Positions 7,709 through 16,525 are shown, counted from the stretch's first letter. The stretch: DNA of 64,000 nucleotides from DATKJY01 sp964540105 (GCA_964540105.1 CAZILL010000001.1:620001-684000); one strand, 5' to 3'. Numbers and translations: made by a program. The notes: generated by a model not told the origin, from the letters alone.

Positions 7709-8332
7709 CTACCACGTCACTTTGAATTCGGGTGCGATCCGCGCAAAGATTCTGTAGCGCCGGTCGACTTCCTTCCAGTTGACATTCTTCAGAAACGAAT
7801 CGATGTACTTAGCCCGCGCAGGACCCTGGTCGTGGTAGTAGGCGTGCTCATAGACGTCGATGGCCAGAAGCGGAAATGTCCCCCATACCCCGCCCTGATT
7901 GTGCGCGTCGCCTGTGAAGTTGTGGATGGCATCATCGATAGGATCCCACGCCGTCACGACCCAACCCAGGGCAACCAGCCCCGAAGCTCTGAAGTCCTCC
8001 ACCCACTTATCGAATGAACCAAACGATCTCTCTATGTGCGCAAGCACTTCACCCGATGGCTTGCCGTCGCCACCAAGAATGTCCCAAAAGAGCTCATGCA
8101 GAAGCTGGCCGGCGGCGTTGAATGTTTCATGGCGCTTGAGTCCTCCAAATTCGGAATAATTAGCGTTGGCCAGGCTTCGGTCAGTTTTGGCCAGTCTCTC
8201 CATCACCTCATTGCGCTTCTTCACGTATCCGGCGTAATGCGTGTCATGGTGGAACGTGTTGGTCTGTGCTGAAATACCGTCAAGCTTGTCGTACGCGTAC
8301 GGCAATGGCTTTACTTTGTAGCGGTCGGCCAT
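7709..8332 (-). CDS. Second, divergent Fe/Mn superoxide dismutase-family protein
   Basis: A 207-residue member of the Fe/Mn superoxide dismutase family with no export signal. It begins KPLPYAYDKLDGI, where the family has P-LPY--dALEP. Ligand positions are kept: His in HHDTHYAGYV, His in GQLLHELFWDIL, and Asp/His in AIDVYEHAYYHD. The usual WNHxFxW around the second ligand is replaced by LLHELFW, so the residues near the metal differ from SodB at 7052. An insertion with HNQGGVWG lies before the third ligand block. The start ATG has AAGGAG 9 nt upstream. It may be active with a different metal, or have a narrower role. It is transcribed towards sodB. Confidence 0.88.
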   Translation of the reverse strand: MADRYKVKPLPYAYDKLDGISAQTNTFHHDTHYAGYVKKRNEVMERLAKTDRSLANANYSEFGGLKRHETFNAAGQLLHELFWDILGGDGKPSGEVLAHIERSFGSFDKWVEDFRASGLVALGWVVTAWDPIDDAIHNFTGDAHNQGGVWGTFPLLAIDVYEHAYYHDQGPARAKYIDSFLKNVNWKEVDRRYRIFARIAPEFKVTW

Positions 8333-8451
8333 ATGATAATTCTCCTTGATACATCGTTGAATAGTCCGAGCCCATCGCTCGTGTGCGGGCGATTATACGG
8401 GCGGCGCCGCAGAAAGTAAAGAATAAAGATTTAATGGAGCCACGTGGCCGA

Positions 8452-10563
8452 TTATTCGGAAGCCGCGCCCGCGCCGGCATTGAGGGTCTGTTCCCAGAGA
8501 TTGTTGACAAACTCGGCGCGGTAGGGGTTGGCCATCGCGGCCAGACGAAAATACTGCTGTGCCAGTCGTCTCTTCGAGTCGTCATCGGTCTTCACGCCGA
8601 TTTGCAGGGCAAAATAGCCGACCTCAAGCTGCATGCTGTAGTCGGTCGGATAGCGCTTGGCGAGGGTGATAAGCACTTGCAGCGCTTTGGCGGTCTGGCC
8701 GTACCCGGCCAATACCTTCGAGTACAACACACCCGCCTGTTTTGAGTCGGGCGCCCGGGTCAGGAAACGCTCCACCAGCACGAGGGCGGTATCGAATTTC
8801 TGCTGAGTAAAGGCCTGTTGGGCCAGTTCAAAGTCAGTTTCCTTGTATTGCAGGGCGATCGGGTTATTGCACACCTTGCTGATATTATAGACCTGCACTT
8901 TGTTGTCGGCAATCCAATATGCTGCCAGCGGCAGCGATCTGGTCAGCATCGGGTAGTTCTTTGTGGCCACTGCCGCGTTTGAGACATCGACCGCGATATG
9001 GGTGATCGGATACCGATCAAACAACGTCGAGTCAACGGTTGCCACGCCAAAGTGGTGAATGAACGATTTCAGGTGCGTATTCTGGGTCAGGGTCGGTCCG
9101 TAGGGTCCGGTCACCACGGCATCCGGGCCAAGGATCTGTTCCAGATCGTGATTTCCCTCCAGGATACCCTTGACCAGAAGCGAGAGATGATGTCGTGGCA
9201 CCATTATGGCGTTTCCCACCAGAGAATACCCGAGAGCCGTGATCAGAAAGAACAGTGGCAGACGCCGCAGCCAACGTCCACTCATCTTCTGGAGTCCCCG
9301 AGGGATATAAACCACGAGGGCAATCACAAGCGGGAATGACAGCCAGGTCAAACCGCGAATCGGCGCCGGGAAAATGTTGAAGAAGAACAGGTTCCCCCCC
9401 AGATTCAGGAGCGTAGACCAGAGTACTAACCCTAAAATGCCAAGGGCGTACCAACGCCAGCGGCCAAATTTGAATTCCTGTACGGACATCATCTGGTCGA
9501 TCATCGTAAAGCAGAGAATGATGATCGGTGGAATGAGCGCCACCGCATAGCGCGTCGGGGAGTAGCCGAGCGGCATGAGCCCTCCGACCATGAACAGAAT
9601 CCAGAGTGCCGCCAAAATTGTCGAGCGCGGCAATTGACGAAATGACATCCCCTGCAGCGACAAAAATAGCGCGAGGAAGAAGCCGCCGGTGACCATAAAG
9701 GCCAGCAGATCGGAATTGACGTACAGGAGCCGATTGTTGTACCCGTACGACACAACATGCTCGACAAAACCCCAGGGTGTGGTAAGGCCGGGCGGGAATC
9801 CGTACAGTCCGTACGTCTGCTCGCCGAAGTAGCCCGCCACGGATGCGAACCGTCCGGCGTACATGATCAAGGTCAGGAGCCCGGCACACGCTACAAAACT
9901 CACGCCGGATACAATCACACGACGGATTCGGTTCCCTTCGGAGGAGCTTACTATTGCGAGAATCAGAGCCGGAAGAATCAGGACCCCGAAGAGCTTCCCG
10001 GCAAGCATCACGACCGCGATCAGCGCTCCGCAGAGCGACGCTCCCCAGATGCGATCCCCGTACCACGAGTAGACCCAGAAGAGAATGCCGGTGGCAAACA
10101 GCAGGCCATTCTCAAGATACGGCAGGCGTCCGTGCGTGATGAGCATATCGCTGATCACCCAGCAGAAAGTGACCGCCACGAGCACCCATGGTCGATGGTG
10201 ACGGGAGAGCCCCAGGAGGAAAAAGAGGAGTCCGCCGAGGCTCATAATCACGCCCACGAGATTGGCCGTAGTCAGTGACGCGCCGGCGAGTGCGAAAACG
10301 ACATACGCGCAACGCGACACCAGGGAGTTCTCGAAGACCGCGAACTTGGGATAATTGAACGGGTCCGATTGCCCGAACAGGGTGTAGTTGCGAGCATGAA
10401 AAGTATACTGCGGAGGGTCGGTGTAGAGTGACTGGCCAAGACCAGAAAAGTACGGCGGCGGGTCGCTGGTCAAATCCGAAACCCAGAAAACGAGGCCGGC
10501 GACAAAGACGATTGCTGCCAGGATCAGGTGAAACCGCTGGGGAACAACAAATCGCTTCGCCAT
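8452..10563 (-). CDS. Multi-pass GT-C-like membrane protein with C-terminal TPR region
   Basis: A 703-residue inner-membrane protein with roughly 10-12 hydrophobic segments (residues about 10-470), a soluble loop region, and a C-terminal TPR-like helical region (about 570-700: AQQAFTQQKFDTALVLVERFLTRAP, VLAGYGQTAKALQVLITLAKRYP). An aspartate-containing first periplasmic loop (VSDLTSDPPPYFSG...YTDPPQY) and the overall layout recall GT-C glycosyltransferases (PMT/ArnT type, lipid-linked sugar donors). This is an inference. The ATG at 10563 was chosen because it sits 2 nt after the selD stop, so the two genes are probably cotranscribed. Substrate and true catalytic activity cannot be read from sequence. 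Confidence 0.65.
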   Translation of the reverse strand: MAKRFVVPQRFHLILAAIVFVAGLVFWVSDLTSDPPPYFSGLGQSLYTDPPQYTFHARNYTLFGQSDPFNYPKFAVFENSLVSRCAYVVFALAGASLTTANLVGVIMSLGGLLFFLLGLSRHHRPWVLVAVTFCWVISDMLITHGRLPYLENGLLFATGILFWVYSWYGDRIWGASLCGALIAVVMLAGKLFGVLILPALILAIVSSSEGNRIRRVIVSGVSFVACAGLLTLIMYAGRFASVAGYFGEQTYGLYGFPPGLTTPWGFVEHVVSYGYNNRLLYVNSDLLAFMVTGGFFLALFLSLQGMSFRQLPRSTILAALWILFMVGGLMPLGYSPTRYAVALIPPIIILCFTMIDQMMSVQEFKFGRWRWYALGILGLVLWSTLLNLGGNLFFFNIFPAPIRGLTWLSFPLVIALVVYIPRGLQKMSGRWLRRLPLFFLITALGYSLVGNAIMVPRHHLSLLVKGILEGNHDLEQILGPDAVVTGPYGPTLTQNTHLKSFIHHFGVATVDSTLFDRYPITHIAVDVSNAAVATKNYPMLTRSLPLAAYWIADNKVQVYNISKVCNNPIALQYKETDFELAQQAFTQQKFDTALVLVERFLTRAPDSKQAGVLYSKVLAGYGQTAKALQVLITLAKRYPTDYSMQLEVGYFALQIGVKTDDDSKRRLAQQYFRLAAMANPYRAEFVNNLWEQTLNAGAGAASE

Positions 10564-10565
10564 AC

Positions 10566-11621
10566 CTACTCGACAATCAGAAAGTGAGCGCCGCGCTTCT
10601 CGACTCGTCCAATCGCCCTGCTCCACAACCCGTGCTCTCCTAGAGCGCTCTCAAACTTGGCGGCCTGGTTCTGAGGCATAGCAATCAGCAGACCGCCCGA
10701 TGTCTGCGGATCGAAAAGAACCTCCACGACGCTCGGGTCAAGGTGCTCGGCGATATGCGTGTGTCGGGATACGTAATCCCGATTATCTTTCGCCCCCCCT
10801 GTTATCATTCCCTGCCGGACAAGATTCACCACGTCGGGCAACAGCGGAAGAGCCTCTGAATCAATCATGATAGTGGCATTCGATCCTGCCGCCACCTCAT
10901 AGGCATGCCCCAGCAATCCGTAGCCGGTGACATCGGTCGCCGCGTGAACATCGTGTTTCAGCATTAGTTCGGCCGCGGTGCGATTCAGCATTGACATGCT
11001 CTCGATCACAATAGCGATTAACTCCTCGCTGACCTTGCCGCGTTTGATGCCGGTGGTTATCAATCCGGTGCCGAGGGGCTTGGTCAGGTACAAATAGTCC
11101 CCGATCTGTGCCCCGGAATTGGTCACAATCCTGTTCGGGTCAATGATGCCGGTCGCCGACACGCCATACTTAAGCTCTTTGTCCTTGATCGAATGTCCAC
11201 CCAGGACTACTGCTCCAGCTTCCTCGATCTTCAGCCCCCCCCCACGCAGGATTTCTGTCAGGATCGAAAGCGGCATATCGCCAACTGGAAAACCGACAAT
11301 GTTCAGCGCGGTCAACGGCTGCCCCCCCATAGCGTAAATATCCGAAAGAGCATTAGCCGCAGCGATCTGACCGAAAGAAAACGGATCGTCCACGATGGGG
11401 GGAAAGAAATCCACGGTTTGTACCAGCGCCTGATGGGCGCTGATCCGAAACACACCCGCGTCGTCGGATTTGTCGAAACCGACCAGGAGATCCGGATGTC
11501 GTGACTGGGTTAGCGTCTGCAATGCCTCCGCCAAAACCTTTGGCGACAATTTGGACGCTCAGCCGGCACAACTTACCTGCGCCGTCAGCTTGATTTCTGC
11601 TTCCCGACGTCTGTCATCCAT
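10566..11621 (-). CDS. selD: Selenide, water dikinase, predicted selenocysteine-containing
   Basis: Makes selenophosphate from selenide and ATP for selenocysteine and selenouridine synthesis. From TTG 11549 downstream the frame is canonical SelD: KLSPKVLAEAL, the DD and GGHS blocks (AVVLGGHSIKD), ATDVTGYGLLGHAYE and DPQTSGGLLIA. Upstream the same frame continues across a single TGA (11559-11561) as ...AQVSCAG-[TGA]-ASKLSPK. In E. coli SelD the aligned segment is GAGCGCKISP, so TGA falls exactly on catalytic Cys17 and the essential Lys (Lys20) is kept. Reading TGA as selenocysteine gives a full-length 351-residue protein from ATG 11621, close to the usual ~345. A hairpin with a GGT loop follows (see bSECIS). 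Automatic callers would truncate this gene at the TGA. Confidence 0.9.
11529..11545 (-). promoter_or_regulatory. Putative bacterial SECIS hairpin in selD
   Basis: Starting 13 nt after the TGA, the transcript can form a perfect 7-bp stem, CGCCAAA / TTTGGCG, closed by a GGT apical loop. Bacterial SECIS elements sit immediately 3' of the UGA and usually carry G and U in the apical loop for SelB binding. The spacing of the loop, about 20 nt after the UGA, fits. Confidence 0.7.
11559..11561 (-). other. In-frame TGA predicted to encode selenocysteine in selD
   Basis: The codon reads TGA on the minus strand, preceded by codons for Cys-Ala-Gly and followed by Ala-Ser-Lys-Leu-Ser-Pro-Lys. Position and flanking residues match the catalytic Cys/Sec of SelD proteins. 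Confidence 0.85.
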
Positions 11622-11723
11622 TGAACGAAGGTAATACAATTCACTTCGACAGGCAACAATCGGGCTGTTCAGAACTTGCACAGGGGATTCCATTCTCAGC
11701 GCTTCACCTCCGTGTTCCGCTGT

Positions 11724-11741
11724 CCGATATACTAATATCGG
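11724..11741. promoter_or_regulatory. Perfect palindrome between selD and a divergent signalling gene
   Basis: CCGATAT-ACTA-ATATCGG, a 7-bp perfect inverted repeat in the 240-bp divergent region between selD (start 11621) and the DUF4388 protein (start 11862). It could be an operator or an RNA hairpin. Its regulator is unknown. Confidence 0.4.
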
Positions 11742-11861
11742 GGCATTTCGCCGCGAGGAGTGGGATTGTGACCGGCCGTTATGAATGTCGAATGGTCGCG
11801 GTCCCGAAGGATACAGACAGAGAGCGTAAGGCGGAGCCATCAACCAGATTCAGGAACTTCC

Positions 11862-13997
11862 ATGAGCGACAAGAAACAGAATCTGCGGCTGGATGAGATT
11901 CTCATTCGAGACGGACTCATCACTGAAACTCAGCTTACCGAGGCGCTTCAGTGCCAGAAGCTCTACGGTGGAAAACTCGGCACACAACTGCTTCAACATG
12001 GCTTCATTGATGAGGCGATGCTGGTGAAAGTGCTCTCGAGCAAGCTTTCCTGCGACGGCGTGATTCTCTCCAAGTTGGAGATCCCCGAAAAGGTCCTAAC
12101 ATTCATTCCCGTTACCGTGGCTGTTGCGCGGCGGGTCATGCCCTTCGCTTTCGATGCTGAGCAGAATGTCCTCCGTGTCGCCTGCGAAGATCCCAGCAAT
12201 GCCGATCTGGTCAGCGAACTGCGTTTTGTCGCTGCCGGAAAAACAGTCAAGCTCTACCTGGCTGCCGAACTGGCGCTGAATACCGCCATCGCCCGCTACT
12301 ATCTTGGTCGCGACCAGGGGGTCGACCTGCCCCCGTCGATTGGTTTCTCCGAGATGAGCTCAGTCGGCGCCACGGCCAGCGGATCAAGTGTCGCCGATGA
12401 TCGCCAACCCAAAGGGCTGGTGCTCTTAGTCACCGATGAAGCCACCACCGGCTCCCAGCTGCAGACCCTGCTGGAGCGGGATCGATACAAAGTGATTCGC
12501 ACTGACTCCGCCGACGACGCCATCGGCCTGATCGGGAGCCACAAGTTTCACACGGTGTTCATACAGGACACAGTCCCGGGCGACTACATCGATCTGCTGG
12601 ATCGCCTGCGCAAGACCTCACCAAAGACACGGGTACGATACTACGAATCGGCCGGGGCGTTGCTGCTGAGTTTGGATGCGGGCGTGATGGAATCTGATCT
12701 GCTCGTTCGCAATCTTGAACTGTTCACGTCCCTGCTTTCGTCAACCGACGCCACGCCCGACAATCACAGCGCCAGGGTCGGTCAGTATGTTGACAAGCTC
12801 TGCCGTCGAATGGAACTGGCTGACAAGGATCGGTTGGTCATCACCAACGCCGGCTATCTGCACGATCTGGCTCGATACTACTATGGGAACCCGGACTCGG
12901 CCGTAGACAGCCGTACGAGCGTTATTCTGACGATCAAGCTTCTTAATTCCCTAAACTATTCGCCGCTGGTCATAGAAATTCTCAGGGCCATGTATATCAA
13001 CCTGCGGGAAAAGTTCACCAAGCGTCTCCCGATCGAAGTGCTCGGCGGAAATATTCTGACAGTCGTAGATATCTTCTGCGAGACCATCCGGGCCGATGTA
13101 TCGTTATCGCTTGACAAGTTCGATGCGATCAAGCAGAAGTACCGCGATTTGGTCGGAAAGTTGTTCCTGACCGAAGTCGTCGAGGGTTTCATCGCACTCA
13201 TTCAGGAGGAAATCCTCAGTATCACCACGCTTGAGAAGTACAGTCAAGTCATGTTGTACGGGCGCGATGCCGAGCAACTGGCGCCAATTGAGGCTCGCAT
13301 TAAGAACGGCGGGTTCAGAACGATTACGGAGACTTCGTTTTCGTCGTTCGAGGATCTCTTCAAGCGAAGCCGTCCCGACATCGTGATTCTCCTCGAGTGC
13401 GCGGGTTCAGAGAATATCACGCGATTGGTCGATGATCTTAACGAGGCCGGCATCGGGATCGACCGCGTCCCGACCTTTCTTCTCACCGAAGGGTCGTTGG
13501 CTTCCCAAATGTCCTGGCTCCTCGAGAAGGGGATCGAAGATGTTATCCCCCTCGAAGACAATCTTAATGTCCTGTTGATCAAGATGAAGAAAATTCAGGC
13601 GCGCATCGAAAATAAAGCCCGCGAGCGCGAAGAGCTAATCCGCCAATCCGGAGCGGTCGGGCATCTTGACGATATGAACCTGATCGATCTTCTGCAGGCC
13701 CTCGGCCCAAGTCGCAAGACGGTCAAACTAACCCTGACCTCCGGTCGCGACGAATTGCTCATCTATCTCAACCAGGGGGAGATTTACCACGCTGCCGGAC
13801 TCGGCAAGGTTGGTCCCGACGCCGTTTACGAGGCGATTGCCTGGTCGACGGGCACCTGGAACATTCAACCCGTCACCGTCGAGTCCATGCCTGAACAGAA
13901 CTCGTTCTACTCGAATGAGTCGATTTTGATGGAAGGGTGTCGCCTTCTCGATGAGCGCGGCAAATCTGCTCATCTTCAAACACCCGCGTCTATTTAG
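11862..13997 (+). CDS. Multidomain signalling protein: MshEN, receiver-like, HD, receiver-like, DUF4388/PATAN
   Basis: A 711-residue cytoplasmic protein. Residues about 10-150 match the MshEN / T2SSE N-terminal fold (LDEILIRDGLITETQLTEALQCQKLYGGKLGTQLLQHGFI), a domain that in some proteins binds cyclic-di-GMP. Residues about 183-290 look like a receiver fold without a clear phospho-Asp pocket. An HD-like region follows (DNHSARVGQYVDKL near 299, YLHDLARYYYG near 331). It has an HD pair but no GYP motif, so phosphodiesterase activity is doubtful. A second receiver-like segment spans about 460-590. The C-terminus (about 597-700, LDDMNLIDLLQALGPSRKTVKLTL) is DUF4388/PATAN. The ATG follows CAGGAA at a good distance. 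Likely a c-di-GMP-linked or two-component output adaptor; partners are not adjacent. Confidence 0.75.
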   Translation: MSDKKQNLRLDEILIRDGLITETQLTEALQCQKLYGGKLGTQLLQHGFIDEAMLVKVLSSKLSCDGVILSKLEIPEKVLTFIPVTVAVARRVMPFAFDAEQNVLRVACEDPSNADLVSELRFVAAGKTVKLYLAAELALNTAIARYYLGRDQGVDLPPSIGFSEMSSVGATASGSSVADDRQPKGLVLLVTDEATTGSQLQTLLERDRYKVIRTDSADDAIGLIGSHKFHTVFIQDTVPGDYIDLLDRLRKTSPKTRVRYYESAGALLLSLDAGVMESDLLVRNLELFTSLLSSTDATPDNHSARVGQYVDKLCRRMELADKDRLVITNAGYLHDLARYYYGNPDSAVDSRTSVILTIKLLNSLNYSPLVIEILRAMYINLREKFTKRLPIEVLGGNILTVVDIFCETIRADVSLSLDKFDAIKQKYRDLVGKLFLTEVVEGFIALIQEEILSITTLEKYSQVMLYGRDAEQLAPIEARIKNGGFRTITETSFSSFEDLFKRSRPDIVILLECAGSENITRLVDDLNEAGIGIDRVPTFLLTEGSLASQMSWLLEKGIEDVIPLEDNLNVLLIKMKKIQARIENKAREREELIRQSGAVGHLDDMNLIDLLQALGPSRKTVKLTLTSGRDELLIYLNQGEIYHAAGLGKVGPDAVYEAIAWSTGTWNIQPVTVESMPEQNSFYSNESILMEGCRLLDERGKSAHLQTPASI

Positions 13998-15025
13998 TGT
14001 CCCGAGGCCATCTGCTTCAGGTACCCCAGCTTGCTTCTCTGTCGGCGGCGAGTTTCGTCCGGGATGAGCTGATAGTACTCAGTCAGTCGTTGCGCTGCCG
14101 CCAGTCCTGTCGTTTTGTCCCCCAATAGCTCGTAACAACGAACTATGGCCGCGTCGCACTCAATCTGGTTGTAGAAGTTCCCGGGGCGGTGCGCGATACG
14201 ATCACGCAACTGTGTGTAGTACATGAGAGAGCTGTCGTATTGAAGCTTCAGTTGGTGCGCCTGCGCCAGCGGCCAGATAAACGATGAGCCGTCTGGGTAT
14301 CGCTTGTGCATGGCAAGCGCGAGCGCGATCGCCGAATCATATTTCTCTTCGTTGATCCAGATCCAGATAAGCGATGCTCGCGCAGATTCACGGGAAACTG
14401 ACGACGAGTCCGCCGCGAGCGTGAGTTCCTCGATCCCTTTCGCCTTTTCGTTCTTGAACAAACCAATCCATCGAAGGAATCCGGCCTTTGCCGATTTCCA
14501 GTAATGAAAACTGCCAAGACCCGCGTAGACATCGTAGAGCGTGCTATCATTGGCGAGCGCCTTGCGGTACTCCGAGCGGGCGCGGAACCCCTGTTTGATG
14601 GCGCTGGCTACCGAGCCGAAACGTGCTTCAAAGACCGATCGCAGGGCTCGCGCGTGACCGCGCGCCAGATGCATCCAGCCCTTCGTTTTCGATGTGCACG
14701 AGTCCAGAGCCGTTTCCGCTAATGAGTCTACCGATCGCAGAAGAGCGGGAAGGGAGTCGGGGTAAAGGTTCTCCTCTTGATCGGTACACTCCGCTACCAG
14801 AGCCGTGGCGAGCAGCAGGTAGCCCATCGGGTCGAACGGACTACGCCTGATCAACGCATGGCAGGCGGAGTCCGCGGTTCGGAAGCGATCGCTGAAAACC
14901 ATCTCCTGAACAGCGATCTGCTCGAGTGCACGGCTGCTGTCCATATAATCTTTCGCGGGCAGAGAGCCCCCACCCGTCACGACAACCAGAGAAATTGCAG
15001 GGAGGAACCAGCATTTTGACTTCAC
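13994..15025 (-). CDS. Exported TPR-like protein
   Basis: About 343 residues. From the GTG at 15025 it has an N-terminal export segment (WFLPAISLVVVTGGGSLPA), then a largely helical protein with repeated TPR-like pairs (DFPMGYLLLATALVAECTD-type, ASAIKQGFRARSEYRKALANDST, YDSAIALALAMHKRYPDGSSFIWPLAQAHQL). The same frame is open much further upstream, but that part overlaps the anti-sigma gene and looks non-coding. The GTG therefore marks the likely start, although no good ribosome-binding site is seen and Met at about residue 30 is an alternative. It lies 106 nt after the anti-sigma factor and could be in the same transcript. Its 3' end overlaps that of the convergent DUF4388 gene by 4 nt. No function is assigned. 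Confidence 0.65.
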   Translation of the reverse strand: MKSKCWFLPAISLVVVTGGGSLPAKDYMDSSRALEQIAVQEMVFSDRFRTADSACHALIRRSPFDPMGYLLLATALVAECTDQEENLYPDSLPALLRSVDSLAETALDSCTSKTKGWMHLARGHARALRSVFEARFGSVASAIKQGFRARSEYRKALANDSTLYDVYAGLGSFHYWKSAKAGFLRWIGLFKNEKAKGIEELTLAADSSSVSRESARASLIWIWINEEKYDSAIALALAMHKRYPDGSSFIWPLAQAHQLKLQYDSSLMYYTQLRDRIAHRPGNFYNQIECDAAIVRCYELLGDKTTGLAAAQRLTEYYQLIPDETRRRQRSKLGYLKQMASGH

Positions 15026-15131
15026 AGCGGCAAAACTATTCTCACAAAAGGGGCGCGGGCAATCTTTAACAGCTAAACAAGGATAGGGCGGGGAGTCCTG
15101 CTCAACAGTAATCCCGCGAAGAACGCTGAGG

Positions 15132-15941
15132 TTAGATGGAGCGGTTGAGTGCGAGAGGCGAGTCGGGGTTGAAGTCGAGTAGGTCCACAGACCTGTCGGT
15201 AGTTGCGACAACCACGACCACTTTGCCGACCGAGTGGTACACGAGGCGACAGCCACGACAGTTGTGGTCAAAATAGTCGGTCGCGTTGTGCCGAACGGGC
15301 GAACCTTTGAGATTTTGCGGAATCTGAAATTGTGTCGAGGGCGTGACGAAGACCGAAACATGGCTCGGGCCATGTTCATAGACCAGGTGGGTCATAGTTA
15401 TCCCCATCAGCTGTTCGTCATGAGCTCCCACCAGATCATAACTTGCGACTTTCGTGGAGACCGTGTAGCCCAAATCGCGTGACAAGTAGGCGATCACTGC
15501 CGCCGTCACTTCACTATTCTTGAAAGCAGACAATTCAGCGCCGACATTCCAGTGCGCCTTTTCAAGGGGTGCATACAGCTCCTGATGTCGGTAGAAACCG
15601 GCCATGAGCAAGGCGGCGCCGACGGTGACCACGAGGAAGGCAGCCGCCGCCAGGGTCATGGCGGTCGTGTCGAACGGGGGCGTCCAACGTCGACGTTTGT
15701 GGTCGGAGTCGATGCTGTCGAGCGTGTCCAAAATCCTGGACTTCAGGACTTCGAGTTTTGGCGTCGGTTCCGTATGGGCCAGTTTTTCAGTGATGAACTC
15801 CTGTACCGACGCTTCGACCTTGTACAGATCAAAACAGTGGTGGCATCGCTTGAGATGATCCTGAACCTGCCGGGTGTCGATTTCTGACGCTTGTTTGTCA
15901 ATTATGTCGTAGAGGAGATTCAGCGCGTCCTGACAATTCAT
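15132..15941 (-). CDS. Zinc-binding anti-sigma factor (ZAS type), membrane-anchored
   Basis: A 269-residue protein. The N-terminal anti-sigma domain has the ZAS signature HxxxCxxC (His29, Cys33, Cys36) preceded by Cys3, as in redox-sensing RsrA/ChrR-type factors. A single transmembrane helix spans about residues 92-114 (MTLAAAAFLVVTVGAALLMAGF). The C-terminal ~150 residues would be periplasmic and contain an HNCRGC motif (about residue 226), which could also respond to redox or heme/metal. Its start overlaps the sigma factor stop by 4 nt (ATGA), the standard arrangement for a sigma/anti-sigma pair. It most likely sequesters the upstream sigma factor until a redox or envelope signal releases it. 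Confidence 0.85.
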   Translation of the reverse strand: MNCQDALNLLYDIIDKQASEIDTRQVQDHLKRCHHCFDLYKVEASVQEFITEKLAHTEPTPKLEVLKSRILDTLDSIDSDHKRRRWTPPFDTTAMTLAAAAFLVVTVGAALLMAGFYRHQELYAPLEKAHWNVGAELSAFKNSEVTAAVIAYLSRDLGYTVSTKVASYDLVGAHDEQLMGITMTHLVYEHGPSHVSVFVTPSTQFQIPQNLKGSPVRHNATDYFDHNCRGCRLVYHSVGKVVVVVATTDRSVDLLDFNPDSPLALNRSI

Positions 15942-16525
15942 CGTGAGGAGTCCTTGATGTATCCGTTCCTTATGGCGTAATCAAACAGTTTCTTCTGCAA
16001 TAGTTTTCGACCGCGGTGCAAGCGCGACTTAACCGTGCCGAGTTGCAAGTCTGCGATTTCGGCTATCTCCTGGTATGAGAATCCTTCAAGAAACGACAGA
16101 ATCACGACCATTCTGAAATCGTCCGGCAGTTCTTCGATGGCTTTCTTGACGTCGTCGTCGAAGATCTTGGCGAACAGCAGCTGCTCCGGGTTGTTTTCCG
16201 AGGCCGTTTGGGCGAGCTGGCCGTAGAGATAGTTATCATCAATGTCGTCGACATTCACTGCCATTGGCGCCCGGGATTTTGACCGATACTCGTTGATGAA
16301 AATGTTGGTCATGATTTTGAACAACCATGCCCGACAGTTCGATCCTTGCTCGAACTTGTCCCAAAAACGATACGCCTTGGTGAATGCCTCTTGTACCAGG
16401 TCCTCCGCGTCGTTGGCATTCTTCGTCATGCGCAGCGCCGTGCGGTACAGGGCTTCCATATGTGGAAGAGCCTCCCGCTCAAAGCTCTTGCGCTTGTCTA
16501 ACTCATTTCCCTTCAGATCGGCCAT
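15938..16525 (-). CDS. ECF RNA polymerase sigma factor, RpoE/SigR-like
   Basis: A 195-residue ECF sigma factor. Region 2 is FEREALPHMEALYRTALRMTKNANDAEDLVQEAFTKAY, with the DAEDLVQE core-binding motif. Region 4 is AIEELPDDFRMVVILSFLEGFSYQEIAEIADLQLGTVKSRLHRGRKLL, with the helix-turn-helix YQEIAEIADLQLGTVKSRLHRGR. The N-terminal FEREALPHM- -LYRTALRMT is characteristic of the SigR/SigH group, which is usually paired with ZAS anti-sigma factors, as here. A SigR-type promoter about 56 nt upstream suggests autoregulation. The linker between regions 2 and 4 (VDDIDDNYLYGQLAQTASENNP) is of normal length. Confidence 0.95.
   Translation of the reverse strand: MADLKGNELDKRKSFEREALPHMEALYRTALRMTKNANDAEDLVQEAFTKAYRFWDKFEQGSNCRAWLFKIMTNIFINEYRSKSRAPMAVNVDDIDDNYLYGQLAQTASENNPEQLLFAKIFDDDVKKAIEELPDDFRMVVILSFLEGFSYQEIAEIADLQLGTVKSRLHRGRKLLQKKLFDYAIRNGYIKDSSR

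Noticed and set aside
9032..10066. Long second open frame on the same strand inside the GT-C-like gene
   Set aside because: Composition is Arg/Gly/Ser/Pro-rich with no hydrophobic pattern; it is a frame shadow of the membrane protein in a GC-rich gene.
15026..15379. Open N-terminal extension of the TPR-like protein
   Set aside because: It overlaps the anti-sigma coding sequence in another frame and does not look like protein-coding sequence; start moved to GTG 15025.
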